The notes: generated from the letters alone by a model not told the origin. Positions 50,402-59,636 are shown, numbered from the stretch's first letter. The stretch: DNA of 64,000 bases from Streptomyces sp. NBC_01551 (GCF_026339935.1 NZ_JAPEPX010000001.1:1718501-1782500), one strand, 5' to 3'. Numbers and translations are program-made.

Positions 50402-51262
50402 GTGTTCAGCAATTATCTGATCGGTCTGCGCGAGGGGCTGGAGGCCAGCCTGGTCGTCTGCATCCTCGTCGCCTACCTGGTCAAGACCGGGCACAAGGAC
50501 AAGCTGGCCCCGCTGTGGGCCGGTGTGGGCCTGGCGGCGGCGCTGAGCCTGGCGTTCGGCGCGGCGCTGGAATTCGGCACGCAGGAGCTCACGTTCCAGG
50601 CGCAGGAGGCGATCGGCGGCTCGCTGTCGATCATCGCCGTGGGTCTGGTGACCTGGATGGTCTTCTGGATGAAGCGCACCGCGCGGCACCTGAAGGCCGA
50701 ACTGCACGGGAAGCTGGACGCGGCCCTCGCGATGGGCACCGGCGCGCTGGTCACCACCGCGTTCCTGGCCGTCGGCCGGGAGGGCCTGGAGACCTCGCTG
50801 TTCGTGTGGCGCTCGGTGAAGGCGGCCGGTGACGGCGCGGGCCCGCTGACGGGCGTGCTGCTGGGCATCGCGTCGGCGATCGTGCTGGGCTGGCTGTTCT
50901 ACCGGGGCGCCCTGAAGATCAACCTGGCCAAGTTCTTCAAGTGGACCGGCGGGATGCTCGTCGTGGTCGCGGCGGGCGTGCTCGCGTACGGGGTCCACGA
51001 CCTCCAGGAGGCGGACTTCGTGCCCGGCCTGACGAACAAGGCCTTCGACATCAGCGCCACGATCCCGCCGGACAGCTGGTACGGGACGCTGCTGAAGGGC
51101 ACGTTCAACTTCCAGCCGGATCCGACCTGGCTCCAGGTCGCGGTGTGGGTGGCCTACCTGGTCCCGACGCTGTTCCTGTTCCTCGCGCCGGGTCTGACCC
51201 GGCGTCCGGCCGCGCCCGCGCCGGCCGCCCCGCAGGACACCGGGGCCGGGCGCGAGGCGTAA
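50402..51262 (+). CDS. efeU: EfeU, FTR1-family iron permease
   Basis: A 286-residue iron permease with about seven transmembrane segments and both iron-transport motifs REGLE: REGLEASL (about residue 10) and GREGLETSL (about 124). GTG 50402 follows AAGGGGAAACC. It imports iron supplied by EfeO/EfeB. The C-terminal tail is Ala/Pro-rich. Confidence 0.96.
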   Translation: MFSNYLIGLREGLEASLVVCILVAYLVKTGHKDKLAPLWAGVGLAAALSLAFGAALEFGTQELTFQAQEAIGGSLSIIAVGLVTWMVFWMKRTARHLKAELHGKLDAALAMGTGALVTTAFLAVGREGLETSLFVWRSVKAAGDGAGPLTGVLLGIASAIVLGWLFYRGALKINLAKFFKWTGGMLVVVAAGVLAYGVHDLQEADFVPGLTNKAFDISATIPPDSWYGTLLKGTFNFQPDPTWLQVAVWVAYLVPTLFLFLAPGLTRRPAAPAPAAPQDTGAGREA

Positions 51263-51288
51263 GTCTCGCCGCCGGTCGTGGCGGATGC

Positions 51289-51327
51289 CCGACGGGGCCC
51301 GGACCAGCTCGGTCCGGGCCCCGTCGG
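51289..51327. terminator. Terminator between efeU and GNAT gene
   Basis: A perfect 17-bp stem (51289-51305 with 51311-51327) with a 5-nt loop follows efeU and precedes the end of the convergent GNAT gene. Confidence 0.85.
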
Positions 51328-51344
51328 CGTGTGCGGGCCCGCCG

Positions 51345-51968
51345 TCACCACAAACGGTCGACGGGCCCCGGGTACAGGGCGATGCGGGTCCCCTCGAACG
51401 CGGCGGCCCCGGCGTCCGGGGCGAGGAACTCCGCCAGGACCTCCTTGTCGAAGCCGGGCTCGTCCGTGGCCAGGGGGTCCGCGGGCGTTCCGCCCACCAG
51501 GACGGCCCCCGGCAGCCGGGTGAACCCGGCGGCCTCGTAGAACGGCGCCAGCGGCCGGTCGCAGCTGAACAGCACCAGGTCCAGCCCCGGTACGGCGGCC
51601 AGTTCGCGGCGCGCGGCCGCGACGAGCAGGGCGCCGTGGCCCCGGCCGCGCAGCGCCTTCCGGGTGACCACGGCGCTCAGCCCGGCCGCGCGGTACGTCC
51701 GTCCCGCGTGCCGGACCTCCTTGAACAGCAGCGCCAGCGAGGCGGCCACGGTGCCGTCGGCCGCGACGAGCAGCAGCGCGCGCGGGGCGAGGGCCGGGTC
51801 GTGCCCGGGTGTGGCGCCGGGCCAGGCCTCGCCCTCCAGGGCCGCGACCTGCCCGGCGAGCCCGGCGGGCACCTCGGCCTCGGCGAAGACGAGGACCTCC
51901 ATGGCGGGGCCCTGCGCCGGAGCGGGGCCCGGCGGTCCGGGAGGCGGCGGCTCGGGAGGCGGCGTCAT
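51345..51968 (-). CDS. GNAT-family N-acetyltransferase
   Basis: A 207-residue acetyltransferase. GLSAVVTRKALRGRGHGALLVAAA contains the acetyl-CoA-binding R-x-x-G-x-G/A loop. FYEAAGFTRLPG is the usual C-terminal GNAT strand-helix. A Pro-rich 20-residue N-terminal tail precedes it. ATG 51968 overlaps the upstream PhzF gene stop (ATGA). Substrate unknown; possibly aminoglycoside-2'-N-acetyltransferase-like in the aminoacyl-binding half, but not decisive. Confidence 0.87.
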   Translation of the reverse strand: MTPPPEPPPPGPPGPAPAQGPAMEVLVFAEAEVPAGLAGQVAALEGEAWPGATPGHDPALAPRALLLVAADGTVAASLALLFKEVRHAGRTYRAAGLSAVVTRKALRGRGHGALLVAAARRELAAVPGLDLVLFSCDRPLAPFYEAAGFTRLPGAVLVGGTPADPLATDEPGFDKEVLAEFLAPDAGAAAFEGTRIALYPGPVDRLW

Positions 51969-52825
51969 GCGATCCTCGTGCCCGCGCCGCCGACGCGGAC
52001 GCGCGGGTCCCCGGACCGCAGCTCCACCGTCAGCACCCCGGGGCGGCCCATGTCCTCGCCCTGGTGGAGGGTGAGCACCGCGTCGGCCGGGACCAGGCCC
52101 CGATCGCGGGCGTACGCCCCGAACGCGGCCGCCGCGGCCCCGGTGGCGGGGTCCTCGACGACGCCGCCGACGGGGAACGGGTTCCGTACGTGGAACAGCG
52201 CCGGGCCCTCGCGGTACACCAGCTGGACCGTGGTCAGGTCCAGGCGCCGCATCAGCGCCTCCAGCCGGGTGAAGTCGTAGGCGAGGTCCGCGAGCCGGGC
52301 CCGGGTGCCGGCGCCGAGCACCAGGTGCCGGGCCCCCGCGTAGGCGATCCGGGGCTGGATCGCCGGGTCCAGGTCGGCGGCCGGCCAGTCCAGCGCGGCC
52401 AGTGCCTCGGCGAGGTCCGCCGGGGAGATCTCCTCGACGTGCGGCGCCACGCTGGTCAGCACCGCGCGCGGCGCGCCGCCGGCCGTCTCGACCGACACCG
52501 GCACCGTCCCGGCGCGGGTCGCGAACACCAGCTCGCCGGGGCCGATCCGCTCGGCCAGCGCCACGGCGGTGGCCACGGTGGCGTGCCCGCAGAAGGGGAC
52601 CTCCGCCTTCGGGCTGAAGTAGCGCACGGTGAAGGCCCGCCCGGGCGCCGCGGCCAACCCGTCCGGGGGCGCGGTCAGGAAGGCGGTCTCGCTGTAGCCC
52701 AGCTCGGCGGCGATCCCCAGCATCGCGGCGTCGTCGAGCCCGGACGCGTCGAGGACGACCCCGGCGGGGTTGCCGCCGGCCGGGTCGTCGGAGAAGGCGG
52801 TGTAGCGCAGTACCTCGGTCGTCAT
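51965..52825 (-). CDS. PhzF-family isomerase/epimerase
   Basis: A 286-residue PhzF protein of normal length with GGNPAGVVLDASG, AAELGYSETAFL (catalytic Glu), FSPKAEVPFCGHATVATA and PATGAAAAAFG. Family members isomerise trans-2,3-dihydro-3-hydroxyanthranilate or related substrates without cofactor; most actinobacterial copies have unknown substrates and no phenazine genes are present here. Translationally coupled to the GNAT gene. Confidence 0.92.
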   Translation of the reverse strand: MTTEVLRYTAFSDDPAGGNPAGVVLDASGLDDAAMLGIAAELGYSETAFLTAPPDGLAAAPGRAFTVRYFSPKAEVPFCGHATVATAVALAERIGPGELVFATRAGTVPVSVETAGGAPRAVLTSVAPHVEEISPADLAEALAALDWPAADLDPAIQPRIAYAGARHLVLGAGTRARLADLAYDFTRLEALMRRLDLTTVQLVYREGPALFHVRNPFPVGGVVEDPATGAAAAAFGAYARDRGLVPADAVLTLHQGEDMGRPGVLTVELRSGDPRVRVGGAGTRIA

Positions 52826-52901
52826 GATCGGCTCAACCGCCCCACCGGGGCAGGCATTCCCGCCGCCGCGCGAACCCGCGCGGCGGCCCCGCGGACACCC
52901 G

Positions 52902-53663
52902 CTAGCCCCGCCCGATGTACGGCATCGCCGTCGCCATCACCGTCGCGAACTGCACGTTCGCCTCCAGCGGCAGCTCCGCCATGTGCAGCACCGTCCGCGC
53001 CACGTCGGCCGCGTCCATCACCGGCTCCACCGCCAGCTGCCCGTTGGCCTGGAGGATCCCGCTCTGCATCCGCTCGGTCATCTCGGTCGCCGCGTTGCCG
53101 ATGTCGATCTGCCCGCACGCGATCCGGTACGGCCGCCCGTCCAGCGACAGCGACTTCGTCAGCCCGGTCATCGCGTGCTTGGTCGCCGTGTAGGCGATCG
53201 AGTTCGGCCGGGGCACGTGCGCCGAGATCGAGCCGTTGTTGATGATGCGGCCGCCCTGCGGATCCTGCGCCTTCATCACCCGGAAGGCCGCCTGCGCGCA
53301 GAGGAAAGCCCCCGTCAGGTTGACGTCCACGACCGAGCGCCAGTCCTCGTAGGCGATGTCCTCCAGCGCGACCCCGGCCGGGCCGAAGGTGCCCGCGTTG
53401 TTGAAGAGCAGGTCGAGGCGCCCGTACCGGTCCCGTACCGCCGAGAAGAGCGCGGCCACGTCACCCGGATCGCTCACGTCCGCCCGTACGCACAGCACGT
53501 CCGCGCCGTCCCCGGCCGCCGCGGCGGTCGCCTCCAGCGGCTCGGTCCGGCGGCCGGCCACGGCCACCGACCAGCCCGCGGCGGCCAGGGTGAGCGCCAC
53601 GGAGCGCCCGATTCCGGAGCCGGCCCCGGTGACTACAGCGATCTTCTTCCCAGCTTCGTCCAT
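52902..53663 (-). CDS. Short-chain dehydrogenase/reductase
   Basis: A 253-residue classical SDR. The TGAGSGIG cofactor motif (about 15-22), NNAG, catalytic Ser (NNGSIS) and YTATK (Tyr-x-x-x-Lys) are intact. AGRR after the second strand favours NADP(H). Substrate unknown. ATG 53663 lacks a strong ribosome site. Divergent from the exporter at 53769. Confidence 0.93.
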   Translation of the reverse strand: MDEAGKKIAVVTGAGSGIGRSVALTLAAAGWSVAVAGRRTEPLEATAAAAGDGADVLCVRADVSDPGDVAALFSAVRDRYGRLDLLFNNAGTFGPAGVALEDIAYEDWRSVVDVNLTGAFLCAQAAFRVMKAQDPQGGRIINNGSISAHVPRPNSIAYTATKHAMTGLTKSLSLDGRPYRIACGQIDIGNAATEMTERMQSGILQANGQLAVEPVMDAADVARTVLHMAELPLEANVQFATVMATAMPYIGRG

Positions 53664-53768
53664 GGGGCCGCAGGCTACGTCACACCGGGCATCCGGCCCT
53701 GGACGTTCCGATAGCTGAGAACATGGGTCGGTCAGGGGTGCGAAAAACACGATGAGAGTGGAGTCCGC

Positions 53769-55073
53769 ATGTCGGAGAGAGCCCCCGCGACGGCGTCACA
53801 GCAGCCGTCGCCCGAGACGCCCTCTGCCCCCGTTCCCACCCCCCTGGCGAAGGCACGCCGTACCGGGCTGCTCGTCACCTTCGTGCTCGGCGGGCTCACC
53901 GCGCTGCCGCCGCTGTCCATGGACATGTACCTGCCGGCACTGCCGGAGGTCGCCAACGCCCTGCACAGCCCGGCCGCGACCATCCAGCTCACCCTGACGG
54001 CCTGCCTGGCCGGCATGGCGCTGGGCCAGTTGGTCATCGGCCCGATGAGCGACAAGTGGGGCCGCCGCCGGCCGCTGCTCACCGGCATGGTGGTCTACGT
54101 CCTGGCCACCGCGCTCTGCGCCCTCGCCCCGACCGCCGAGGTGCTGATCGCCTTCCGGCTGCTCCAGGGCCTGTCCGGCGCCGCCGCGATCGTCATCGCC
54201 CGGGCCGTCGTCCGCGACCTGTACGACGGTGACGAGATGGCCCGGTTCTTCTCCACCCTGATGCTCATATCCGGGACGGCCCCGATCATCGCCCCGCTCA
54301 TCGGCGGCCAGGTGATGCGCTTCTCCGACTGGCGGGGGGTCTTCGCCGTCCTCACCGCCGTCGGCCTCGGGCTCACCGTGCTGGTGTGGCGCGGGCTCGG
54401 CGAGACCCTGCCGGCCGAACGCCGCCAGACCGGCGGCGTGGGCGCCGCGCTGCGGACCATGCGCGGGCTCCTCGCCGACCGGGTGTTCGCCGGGTACATG
54501 CTGGCCGGCGGGTTCGCGTTCGCGGTCCTCTTCTCGTACATCTCCGCCTCCCCCTTCGTGGTGCAGGAGATCTACGGTGCTTCCCCGCAGGCGTTCAGCC
54601 TGCTGTTCGGCCTCAACTCGGTCGGCCTGATCACCGCCGGCCAGATCAACGGCAAGCTGCTCGTCGGCCGGGTCAGCCTGGACAAGGTGCTGGCCTGCGG
54701 GCTCAGCGTCATCACCGCCGCGTCGGTGGCGCTGCTGCTGATGTCCACCGGGGTGTTCGGCGAGGTCGGGCTGGTCCCGATCGCGGCCGCGCTGTTCGTG
54801 CTGATGTCGGCGATGGGCCTGGTGCTGCCGAACACCAACGCGCAGGCGCTGATGCGCACCCCGCACGCCGCCGGAACGGCCTCGGCCCTGCTGGGCACCT
54901 CGTCGTTCCTGGTCGGGGCGATCGCCACCCCGCTGGTCGGGATCGCCGGCGAGGGCACGGCGGTGCCGATGGCGGTGGTCCAGGTGGTCTGCGCCCTGGT
55001 GTCGGCGGGCTGCTTCCTCGGGATGTGCCGGCCCTGGCGGGCCCGGGAGAGCGCGGCGGTCCCCACGGCGTGA
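53769..55073 (+). CDS. Bcr/CflA-type MFS drug exporter
   Basis: A 434-residue major facilitator of the Bcr/CflA family with twelve predicted transmembrane helices. Signatures: [16 protein letters not shown] in TM1, [14 protein letters not shown] between TM2 and TM3, and [25 protein letters not shown] in TM4-TM5. Proton-driven export of drugs such as bicyclomycin or chloramphenicol is typical. GAGTGGAG is upstream of ATG 53769. The Rsm22-type gene follows with its own promoter. Confidence 0.93.
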   Translation: MSERAPATASQQPSPETPSAPVPTPLAKARRTGLLVTFVLGGLTALPPLSMDMYLPALPEVANALHSPAATIQLTLTACLAGMALGQLVIGPMSDKWGRRRPLLTGMVVYVLATALCALAPTAEVLIAFRLLQGLSGAAAIVIARAVVRDLYDGDEMARFFSTLMLISGTAPIIAPLIGGQVMRFSDWRGVFAVLTAVGLGLTVLVWRGLGETLPAERRQTGGVGAALRTMRGLLADRVFAGYMLAGGFAFAVLFSYISASPFVVQEIYGASPQAFSLLFGLNSVGLITAGQINGKLLVGRVSLDKVLACGLSVITAASVALLLMSTGVFGEVGLVPIAAALFVLMSAMGLVLPNTNAQALMRTPHAAGTASALLGTSSFLVGAIATPLVGIAGEGTAVPMAVVQVVCALVSAGCFLGMCRPWRARESAAVPTA

Positions 55074-55093
55074 TGCGGCTGCCCGGCGCGCCG

Positions 55094-55105
55094 TAAACTT
55101 CGCAG
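55094..55105 (+). promoter_or_regulatory. -10 element for leaderless Rsm22-type gene
   Basis: TAAACT (55094-55099) is 6 nt before GTG 55106, with no ribosome-binding site between. Confidence 0.6.
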
Positions 55106-56131
55106 GTGAACGCCTCCGCCTCCGCCCCCGCCACCACCGCCGAAACCCTCCGTTCCGCGCTGGGCGGGCTGCTCGACGGGTTGCCGCCCAAGCAGGCCTC
55201 GGCCGCCGTCGAGCGGCTGATCGCGAACTACCGGGGCACCACCCCGACCGACACCCCCGTCCTGCGCGACCGCTCCGACGTCGCCGCGTACGCGGCGTAC
55301 CGGATGCCGGCCACCTTCGAGGCCGTCCGGTCCGCGCTGGACGGGCTGGCCGAGGCGGCCCCGCGGTGGGCGCCGGGCTCGCACGTGGACGTGGGCGGCG
55401 GCACCGGCGCCGCGACCTGGGCGGTGGACGCCACCTGGGACGGCCCGCGCGGAACCACCGTGCTCGACTGGGCCGAGCCGGCGCTGACCCTGGGCAAGGA
55501 GCTGGCGGCGGCCTCCGGATCCCCGGTGCTGCGCGGCGCCGACTGGCGGCGGGCCGTCATCGGCGCCGGTCTGGTGCTGCCCGAGGCGGACCTGGTGACG
55601 GTGTCGTACGTACTCGGCGAGCTGACGCCGGAGGCCCGCCGGGCCGTGGTCGCCGAAGCGGCGCGCGCCGGGCAGGCGGTGGTGCTGATCGAGCCGGGCA
55701 CGCCGGACGGGTACCTGCGGATCCGCGAGGCGCGCGACCAGCTGATCGGGGCCGGGCTGCGGGTCGCCGCGCCCTGCCCGCACGACGGGACCTGCCCGAT
55801 CGAGGTCGGTCAGGACTGGTGCCACTTCTCGGCCCGGGTCAGCCGGTCCTCCCTGCACCGGAAGGTCAAGGGCGGCTCCCTCCCGTACGAGGACGAGAAG
55901 TTCAGCTACGTGGCCGCGACCCGCTTCCCGGTGACGCCCGCCGCCGCCCGGATCACGCGGAAGCCGCAGATCCGCAAGGGGCTCGTCCTGCTGGACCTGT
56001 GCGGTCCCGAGGGCGGTGACGCGCCGGGGCTGACCCGGGCCACCGTGACCAAGCGCCACGGTGACCTCTACAAGGCGGCGCGGGACGCCGACTGGGGCCA
56101 GGAGTGGCCGCCGCCGGCGCCCGCTCCGTAG
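55106..56131 (+). CDS. Rsm22-type small-subunit rRNA methyltransferase-like protein
   Basis: A 341-residue protein of the Rsm22 family (mitochondrial METTL17 relatives). The SAM-binding core has DVGGGTGAATWA (about 95-105). Cysteines C224 and C230 in CPHDGTCP, C239 in WCHF and C299 in DLCGPEGG are spaced like the four cluster ligands of the mitochondrial homologue. A [4Fe-4S] or zinc site is thus likely. It probably acts on, or helps assemble, the small ribosomal subunit. GTG 55106. Confidence 0.88.
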   Translation: MNASASAPATTAETLRSALGGLLDGLPPKQASAAVERLIANYRGTTPTDTPVLRDRSDVAAYAAYRMPATFEAVRSALDGLAEAAPRWAPGSHVDVGGGTGAATWAVDATWDGPRGTTVLDWAEPALTLGKELAAASGSPVLRGADWRRAVIGAGLVLPEADLVTVSYVLGELTPEARRAVVAEAARAGQAVVLIEPGTPDGYLRIREARDQLIGAGLRVAAPCPHDGTCPIEVGQDWCHFSARVSRSSLHRKVKGGSLPYEDEKFSYVAATRFPVTPAAARITRKPQIRKGLVLLDLCGPEGGDAPGLTRATVTKRHGDLYKAARDADWGQEWPPPAPAP

Positions 56132-56134
56132 CGG

Positions 56135-56944
56135 CTACATCCGCAGCTCCTGGGTGCAGCACTTCACGCTGCCGCCGCCCTTGAGGAGTTCCCCGAGGTC
56201 CATGGGGATCGGCTCGAAGCCGCGGTCGCGCAGCGGCGCCAGCAGCCCGGTCGCCGCCTGCGGGAGCAGGACGTGCCGCCCGTCCGAAACGGCGTTGAGC
56301 CCGAGGGCCGCCGCGTCCTCGCCGTCGGCGATCAGGGCGTCCGGGAACAGCCGCCGCAGCACGGCCCGGCTGCCGGGCGAGAAGGCGGGCGGGTAGTACA
56401 TGACCTCGTCGCCGTCGAGGACGCTGAGCGCCGTGTCCAGGTGGTAGTAGCGCGGGTCCACCAGGTCGAGGCCGATGACCGGCCGCCCGAAGAACTCCTG
56501 GGCCTCGTCGTGCGAGAGCGGGCTGGAGCGGAAGCCCCGCCCGGCCAGGATGTAGCTGGCGGTGACGGCGAAGTCGCCCTCGCCCTCGTTGACGTGGGAC
56601 GGCTCGTGAACGTCCTGGAAGCCGTGGGTGCGGAACCAGTCGAGGTGGATCTCCGCCTCGGCGGCGCGCTCCGGGTAGGCGAACCGGGCTCCGAGCACCC
56701 GGCCGTCGACGACGAGGGCGCCGTTCGCCGCGAAGACCATGTCCGGCAGGGCGGGATCCGGGGTGAGGGTCTCCACGGTGTGGCCGAGGGCGCGGTAGCG
56801 GTCCCTCAGGTCCTCCCACTGGGCGTTCGCGATGGGCAGGTCCACCGGTTTCGTGGGATCCATCCAGGGGTTGATGGAGTAGGTCACCTTGAAATGTGCG
56901 GGTGCGCACATCAGGTAGCGCCGGGGTGTGGCGTCTCTGCGCAA
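56135..56944 (-). CDS. ddaH: Dimethylarginine dimethylaminohydrolase / arginine-deiminase-like enzyme
   Basis: A 269-residue guanidino-modifying enzyme of the DDAH class, hydrolysing N-methylated arginine to citrulline and methylamines. INPWMDP and PDMVFAANGAL bind the substrate; YYHLDTALS supplies the catalytic His and VKCCTQELRM near the C-terminus the nucleophilic Cys. Start TTG 56944 is chosen because GAGGAG sits 6 bases upstream; GTG 56965 and TTG 56995 are in frame but poorly sited. It is divergent from a TetR-type gene, its likely regulator. Confidence 0.93.
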   Translation of the reverse strand: MRRDATPRRYLMCAPAHFKVTYSINPWMDPTKPVDLPIANAQWEDLRDRYRALGHTVETLTPDPALPDMVFAANGALVVDGRVLGARFAYPERAAEAEIHLDWFRTHGFQDVHEPSHVNEGEGDFAVTASYILAGRGFRSSPLSHDEAQEFFGRPVIGLDLVDPRYYHLDTALSVLDGDEVMYYPPAFSPGSRAVLRRLFPDALIADGEDAAALGLNAVSDGRHVLLPQAATGLLAPLRDRGFEPIPMDLGELLKGGGSVKCCTQELRM

Positions 56945-56973
56945 AGAAGGCTCCTCACGACTCACGAAGCTGT

Positions 56974-57069
56974 GGAGAGAATCGTCTCTCCTCAAAGGGG
57001 ACCGCGCAGTGAACTGACCGGGTGGTTTAAGGAATGACTCGAAGACGAGACGTCTCGGGTTGGTAGCGT
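56974..57069. promoter_or_regulatory. Divergent ddaH/TetR control region with two inverted repeats
   Basis: GGAGAGA-ATCG-TCTCTCC (56974-56991) and the perfect palindrome CGAGACGTCTCG (57046-57057) share GAGA/TCTC arms. The second ends 6 bp before the -10 TAGCGT (57064-57069), itself 6 nt from ATG 57076 and thus leaderless. Likely binding sites of the TetR-type protein. Confidence 0.6.
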
Positions 57070-57075
57070 GGCCGA

Positions 57076-57726
57076 ATGAGCACCAAACCCCCGGCCACCA
57101 AGGCCACGAAGGCGCCGGACGCCGGACGCCGCAGCGACCGTTCCCGCCGCGCGATCCTCGACGCGGCGCTCGCGCTGCTCGGGGAGGTCGGATACAACAA
57201 GCTGACCATCGAGGCCATCGCGTCCCGGGCGGGGGTCGGGAAGCAGACCATCTACCGGTGGTGGCCGTCGAAGGCGGCGGTGCTGCTGGAGGCCTCGCTG
57301 ACGCTGTTCGGGGACGCGGAGACCGAGGCCGAGTGGGCCGGCTTCCCCGACACCGGTGATCTCGCGGCCGACCTGAAGTCCGTCCTGCGGGCGACGGTGG
57401 ACCAGTTCAACGACGAGAAGTACGCGGCCCCCACGCGCGCCCTGACGGCGGCCGGGGCCACGGATCCCGAACTCGGGGCCAGCTTCACCGAGCAGCTGCT
57501 GGAACCCCAGCTCGCCCTGTACGAGGCCCGGTTGCGCGCGGCGCGGGAGGCCGGGCAGCTCGCGCAGGAGACGGATCTGCGGCTGACGGTGGAGATGCTG
57601 CTCGGCCCGCTGACGTACCGCTGGCTGCTGCGGACGGGGCCGCTCACGCACGCGTTCACGGACGCGCTGGTGGACCGGGTGCTGGGCGGCGTCGCGGCCG
57701 GCGGCGTGGGGAAAGTCACCGGCTGA
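57076..57726 (+). CDS. TetR/AcrR-family regulator divergent from ddaH
   Basis: A 216-residue regulator. A basic N-terminal tail (about 1-23) is followed by the TetR helix-turn-helix RRAILDAALALLGEVG ... IASRAGVGKQTIYRWWPSK and a TetR_C-like domain with a PLTYRWLL helix. Arms of the nearby palindromes match a TetR-sized operator. Probably autoregulates and represses ddaH. Leaderless from -10 TAGCGT. Confidence 0.93.
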   Translation: MSTKPPATKATKAPDAGRRSDRSRRAILDAALALLGEVGYNKLTIEAIASRAGVGKQTIYRWWPSKAAVLLEASLTLFGDAETEAEWAGFPDTGDLAADLKSVLRATVDQFNDEKYAAPTRALTAAGATDPELGASFTEQLLEPQLALYEARLRAAREAGQLAQETDLRLTVEMLLGPLTYRWLLRTGPLTHAFTDALVDRVLGGVAAGGVGKVTG

Positions 57727-57921
57727 CAGTTGACGGCTCATGCCGCCATTGGGGGCTCGTCGCGGCTTCCGGCCGGGAACTTATGGCCGATTTCTTATGA
57801 TTTGTTGTGATGTCAGAGCGGCTGTCCGTGGGGCCCCGGTTGAGGAGTGCGGTCATCCGGGGCGCAGGATGGTGGGAGCATGTGAAGGTCTGCCGGGGCC
57901 AACGTTCAGGTGAGGGGATAG

Positions 57922-58665
57922 ATGGGGTCTGAGTCCGGCCGCGTCAAACGCGGCGAGCAGAGCAGGATTTCGCAGTGGCTTCGCCTGCGGTCCAAACCCT
58001 CGGCCGAAGACCCCGGACGAGAACGCGAGGCCCTCCTCCTGGCCGTCGCCGCGGCGGGACTGCCGCTCGCCCCCGCCGCCCATCCGGCCGGCTACCGGTG
58101 TTCGTGCGACCGCATCGGCTGCCCCACTCCCGCGCGACACCCCGTCTCCTTCGCCTGGCAGACCCAGTCGACCACCGACCGCGCGCAGGTCGAACGCTGG
58201 GCGCGCAACGAGCCCCAGGCCAACTTCATCACCGCGACGGGCATGGTCCACGACGTCCTCGACGTCCCGCTCGAAGCCGGCCGCAGCGCGCTTGAGCGGC
58301 TGCTGGCCGCCGGCGTGGAGGTCGGCCCCGTCGCCGAGTCCGCCGGTACGGGCGACCAGGCCCGGATGCTCTTCTTCACCGCGACGCGCGGGACCCCCGA
58401 GGACGAGGACGAGTGGTGGCCGTGCGCGCTGGACTGCCACCCCGAGACGATGGACGAGCACCCGGGCCTGCGGTGGCACTGCCGCGGCAGCTACGTGCTG
58501 GTGCCGCCGGCGGCGTTGCCGGGCGACCACGCGGTGGCCTGGGTCCGCGGCATCGAACACCCCCTCCCGGACCCGCTCACCCTCCTGGAAACCCTGACGG
58601 ACGCCTGCGCCACCTACGCCGACTCCAACACCCCGGCCACGGTCGCCTGGCCCTTGGGCCGCTGA
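57922..58665 (+). CDS. Prim-Pol (bifunctional DNA primase/polymerase)-like protein
   Basis: A 247-residue protein matching the N-terminal Prim-Pol domain alone; no helicase domain follows. Seen are the entry motif ALLLAVAAAGLPLAPAA, the Cys cluster RCSCDRIGCPTPARHP (zinc-binding-like), and DVLDVPLEAG at the metal-binding position. The later strand reads CRGSYVLVPP, lacking the His of the usual S-G-x-H motif. Catalysis is therefore doubtful. It is common as a solitary gene in actinobacteria. Confidence 0.75.
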   Translation: MGSESGRVKRGEQSRISQWLRLRSKPSAEDPGREREALLLAVAAAGLPLAPAAHPAGYRCSCDRIGCPTPARHPVSFAWQTQSTTDRAQVERWARNEPQANFITATGMVHDVLDVPLEAGRSALERLLAAGVEVGPVAESAGTGDQARMLFFTATRGTPEDEDEWWPCALDCHPETMDEHPGLRWHCRGSYVLVPPAALPGDHAVAWVRGIEHPLPDPLTLLETLTDACATYADSNTPATVAWPLGR

Positions 58666-58732
58666 ACCCGCCACCCGACCCGGCCCCGCCGCCACGATCC
58701 AGCCTCGCCGGCGGGTCCGGGTTCTGCCCACG

Positions 58733-59533
58733 TCAGTGGATCTGGGTCACGACCACGTCGAGGGACCATGCCTTGGCCGCCTTCGCGGGCGGTTCGGCCT
58801 CGACCGCGTAGCCCAGGTCCCGCAGCGCCGCCACCAGCTCCGCCGGCGTCGCCGGAACGGCGCCCGCCACCAGCAGGTCCCGTACCAGCCGCCCCTTCGT
58901 CGCCTTGTTGAAGTGGCTGACCACCGACCGCTTCTCCACGCCGTCCACGATCTGCGAGTGCAGCACCCGCACCGTCGCCGCCCGCGCCGCCACCTCGCCC
59001 TTCGGCTTCCAGGCGGCCGCGTACGCCGAGGACCGCAGGTCCAGCACCAGCCCCTCCCCCGCCGCCTCCGGCATGACCTGCGCCATCGGCGCCCGCCAGT
59101 ACGCGCCCAGCGCGCCCAGCCCCGGCAGCTTCACCCCCATCGAGCACCGGTACGAGGGGATCCGGTCCGTCACCCGTACCGCGCCCCACAGCCCGGAGAA
59201 CACCATCAGGGAGTCGTCCGCCAGCGCCCGCGCGGCCTGCGGCAGGGAGGACAGCCCGAGCGCGTCGTACAGCACACCGGTGTAGATCTCCCCCGCCGGC
59301 CGCGCCACCGCGTCCCGCAGGCCGGCGTTCTTCGCGACCTCGCCCCGCAGCCCCTCGCTCAGGCCCAGCACCTCACGCGCCTTGAGCTCGTCGCCCGCGC
59401 ACAGCTCGACCAGTTCCTCCAGCACCGCCGCCCGCGCCCCGGCCAGCCCCGGCAACGACAGCGACCCCGGCTCCAGCGGTGCGCCGGACCCGCCGGCGGC
59501 CTTTCCCTCGGAAGGCGGCAGCAGCACGAGCAC
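58733..59533 (-). CDS. yaaA: Peroxide stress protein YaaA/DUF328
   Basis: A 266-residue YaaA-family protein beginning MLVLLPPSEGKA, the invariant start of the family, with SGLWGAVRVTDRIPSYRCSMG and VVSHFNKATKGRLVR. In E. coli YaaA lowers free iron during H2O2 stress and binds DNA. GTG 59533 follows AAGGAGAA. Divergent from the RNB ribonuclease gene. Confidence 0.95.
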   Translation of the reverse strand: MLVLLPPSEGKAAGGSGAPLEPGSLSLPGLAGARAAVLEELVELCAGDELKAREVLGLSEGLRGEVAKNAGLRDAVARPAGEIYTGVLYDALGLSSLPQAARALADDSLMVFSGLWGAVRVTDRIPSYRCSMGVKLPGLGALGAYWRAPMAQVMPEAAGEGLVLDLRSSAYAAAWKPKGEVAARAATVRVLHSQIVDGVEKRSVVSHFNKATKGRLVRDLLVAGAVPATPAELVAALRDLGYAVEAEPPAKAAKAWSLDVVVTQIH

Positions 59534-59624
59534 GGTGGTTCTCCTTCACTACAAACACGGCGCAGGGGGTGCGGCCCCCGAGCCAGGGTAGACCGCTCGC
59601 CGCGCCGCCACCGCCGTCCCGCCC

Positions 59625-59636
59625 TACGCTCGACCC
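59625..59636 (+). promoter_or_regulatory. -10 element for leaderless RNB gene
   Basis: TACGCT (59625-59630) is 6 nt before ATG 59637; no ribosome-binding site intervenes. Confidence 0.6.

Noticed and set aside
40835..52825. Phenazine pathway suggested by two PhzF-like genes
   Set aside because: No other phz genes are present; PhzF-fold proteins are widespread with unrelated roles.
56135..56995. Longer ddaH start at TTG 56995
   Set aside because: It would run through the regulator-site repeat at 56974-56991 and has no ribosome site; TTG 56944 has an ideal one.
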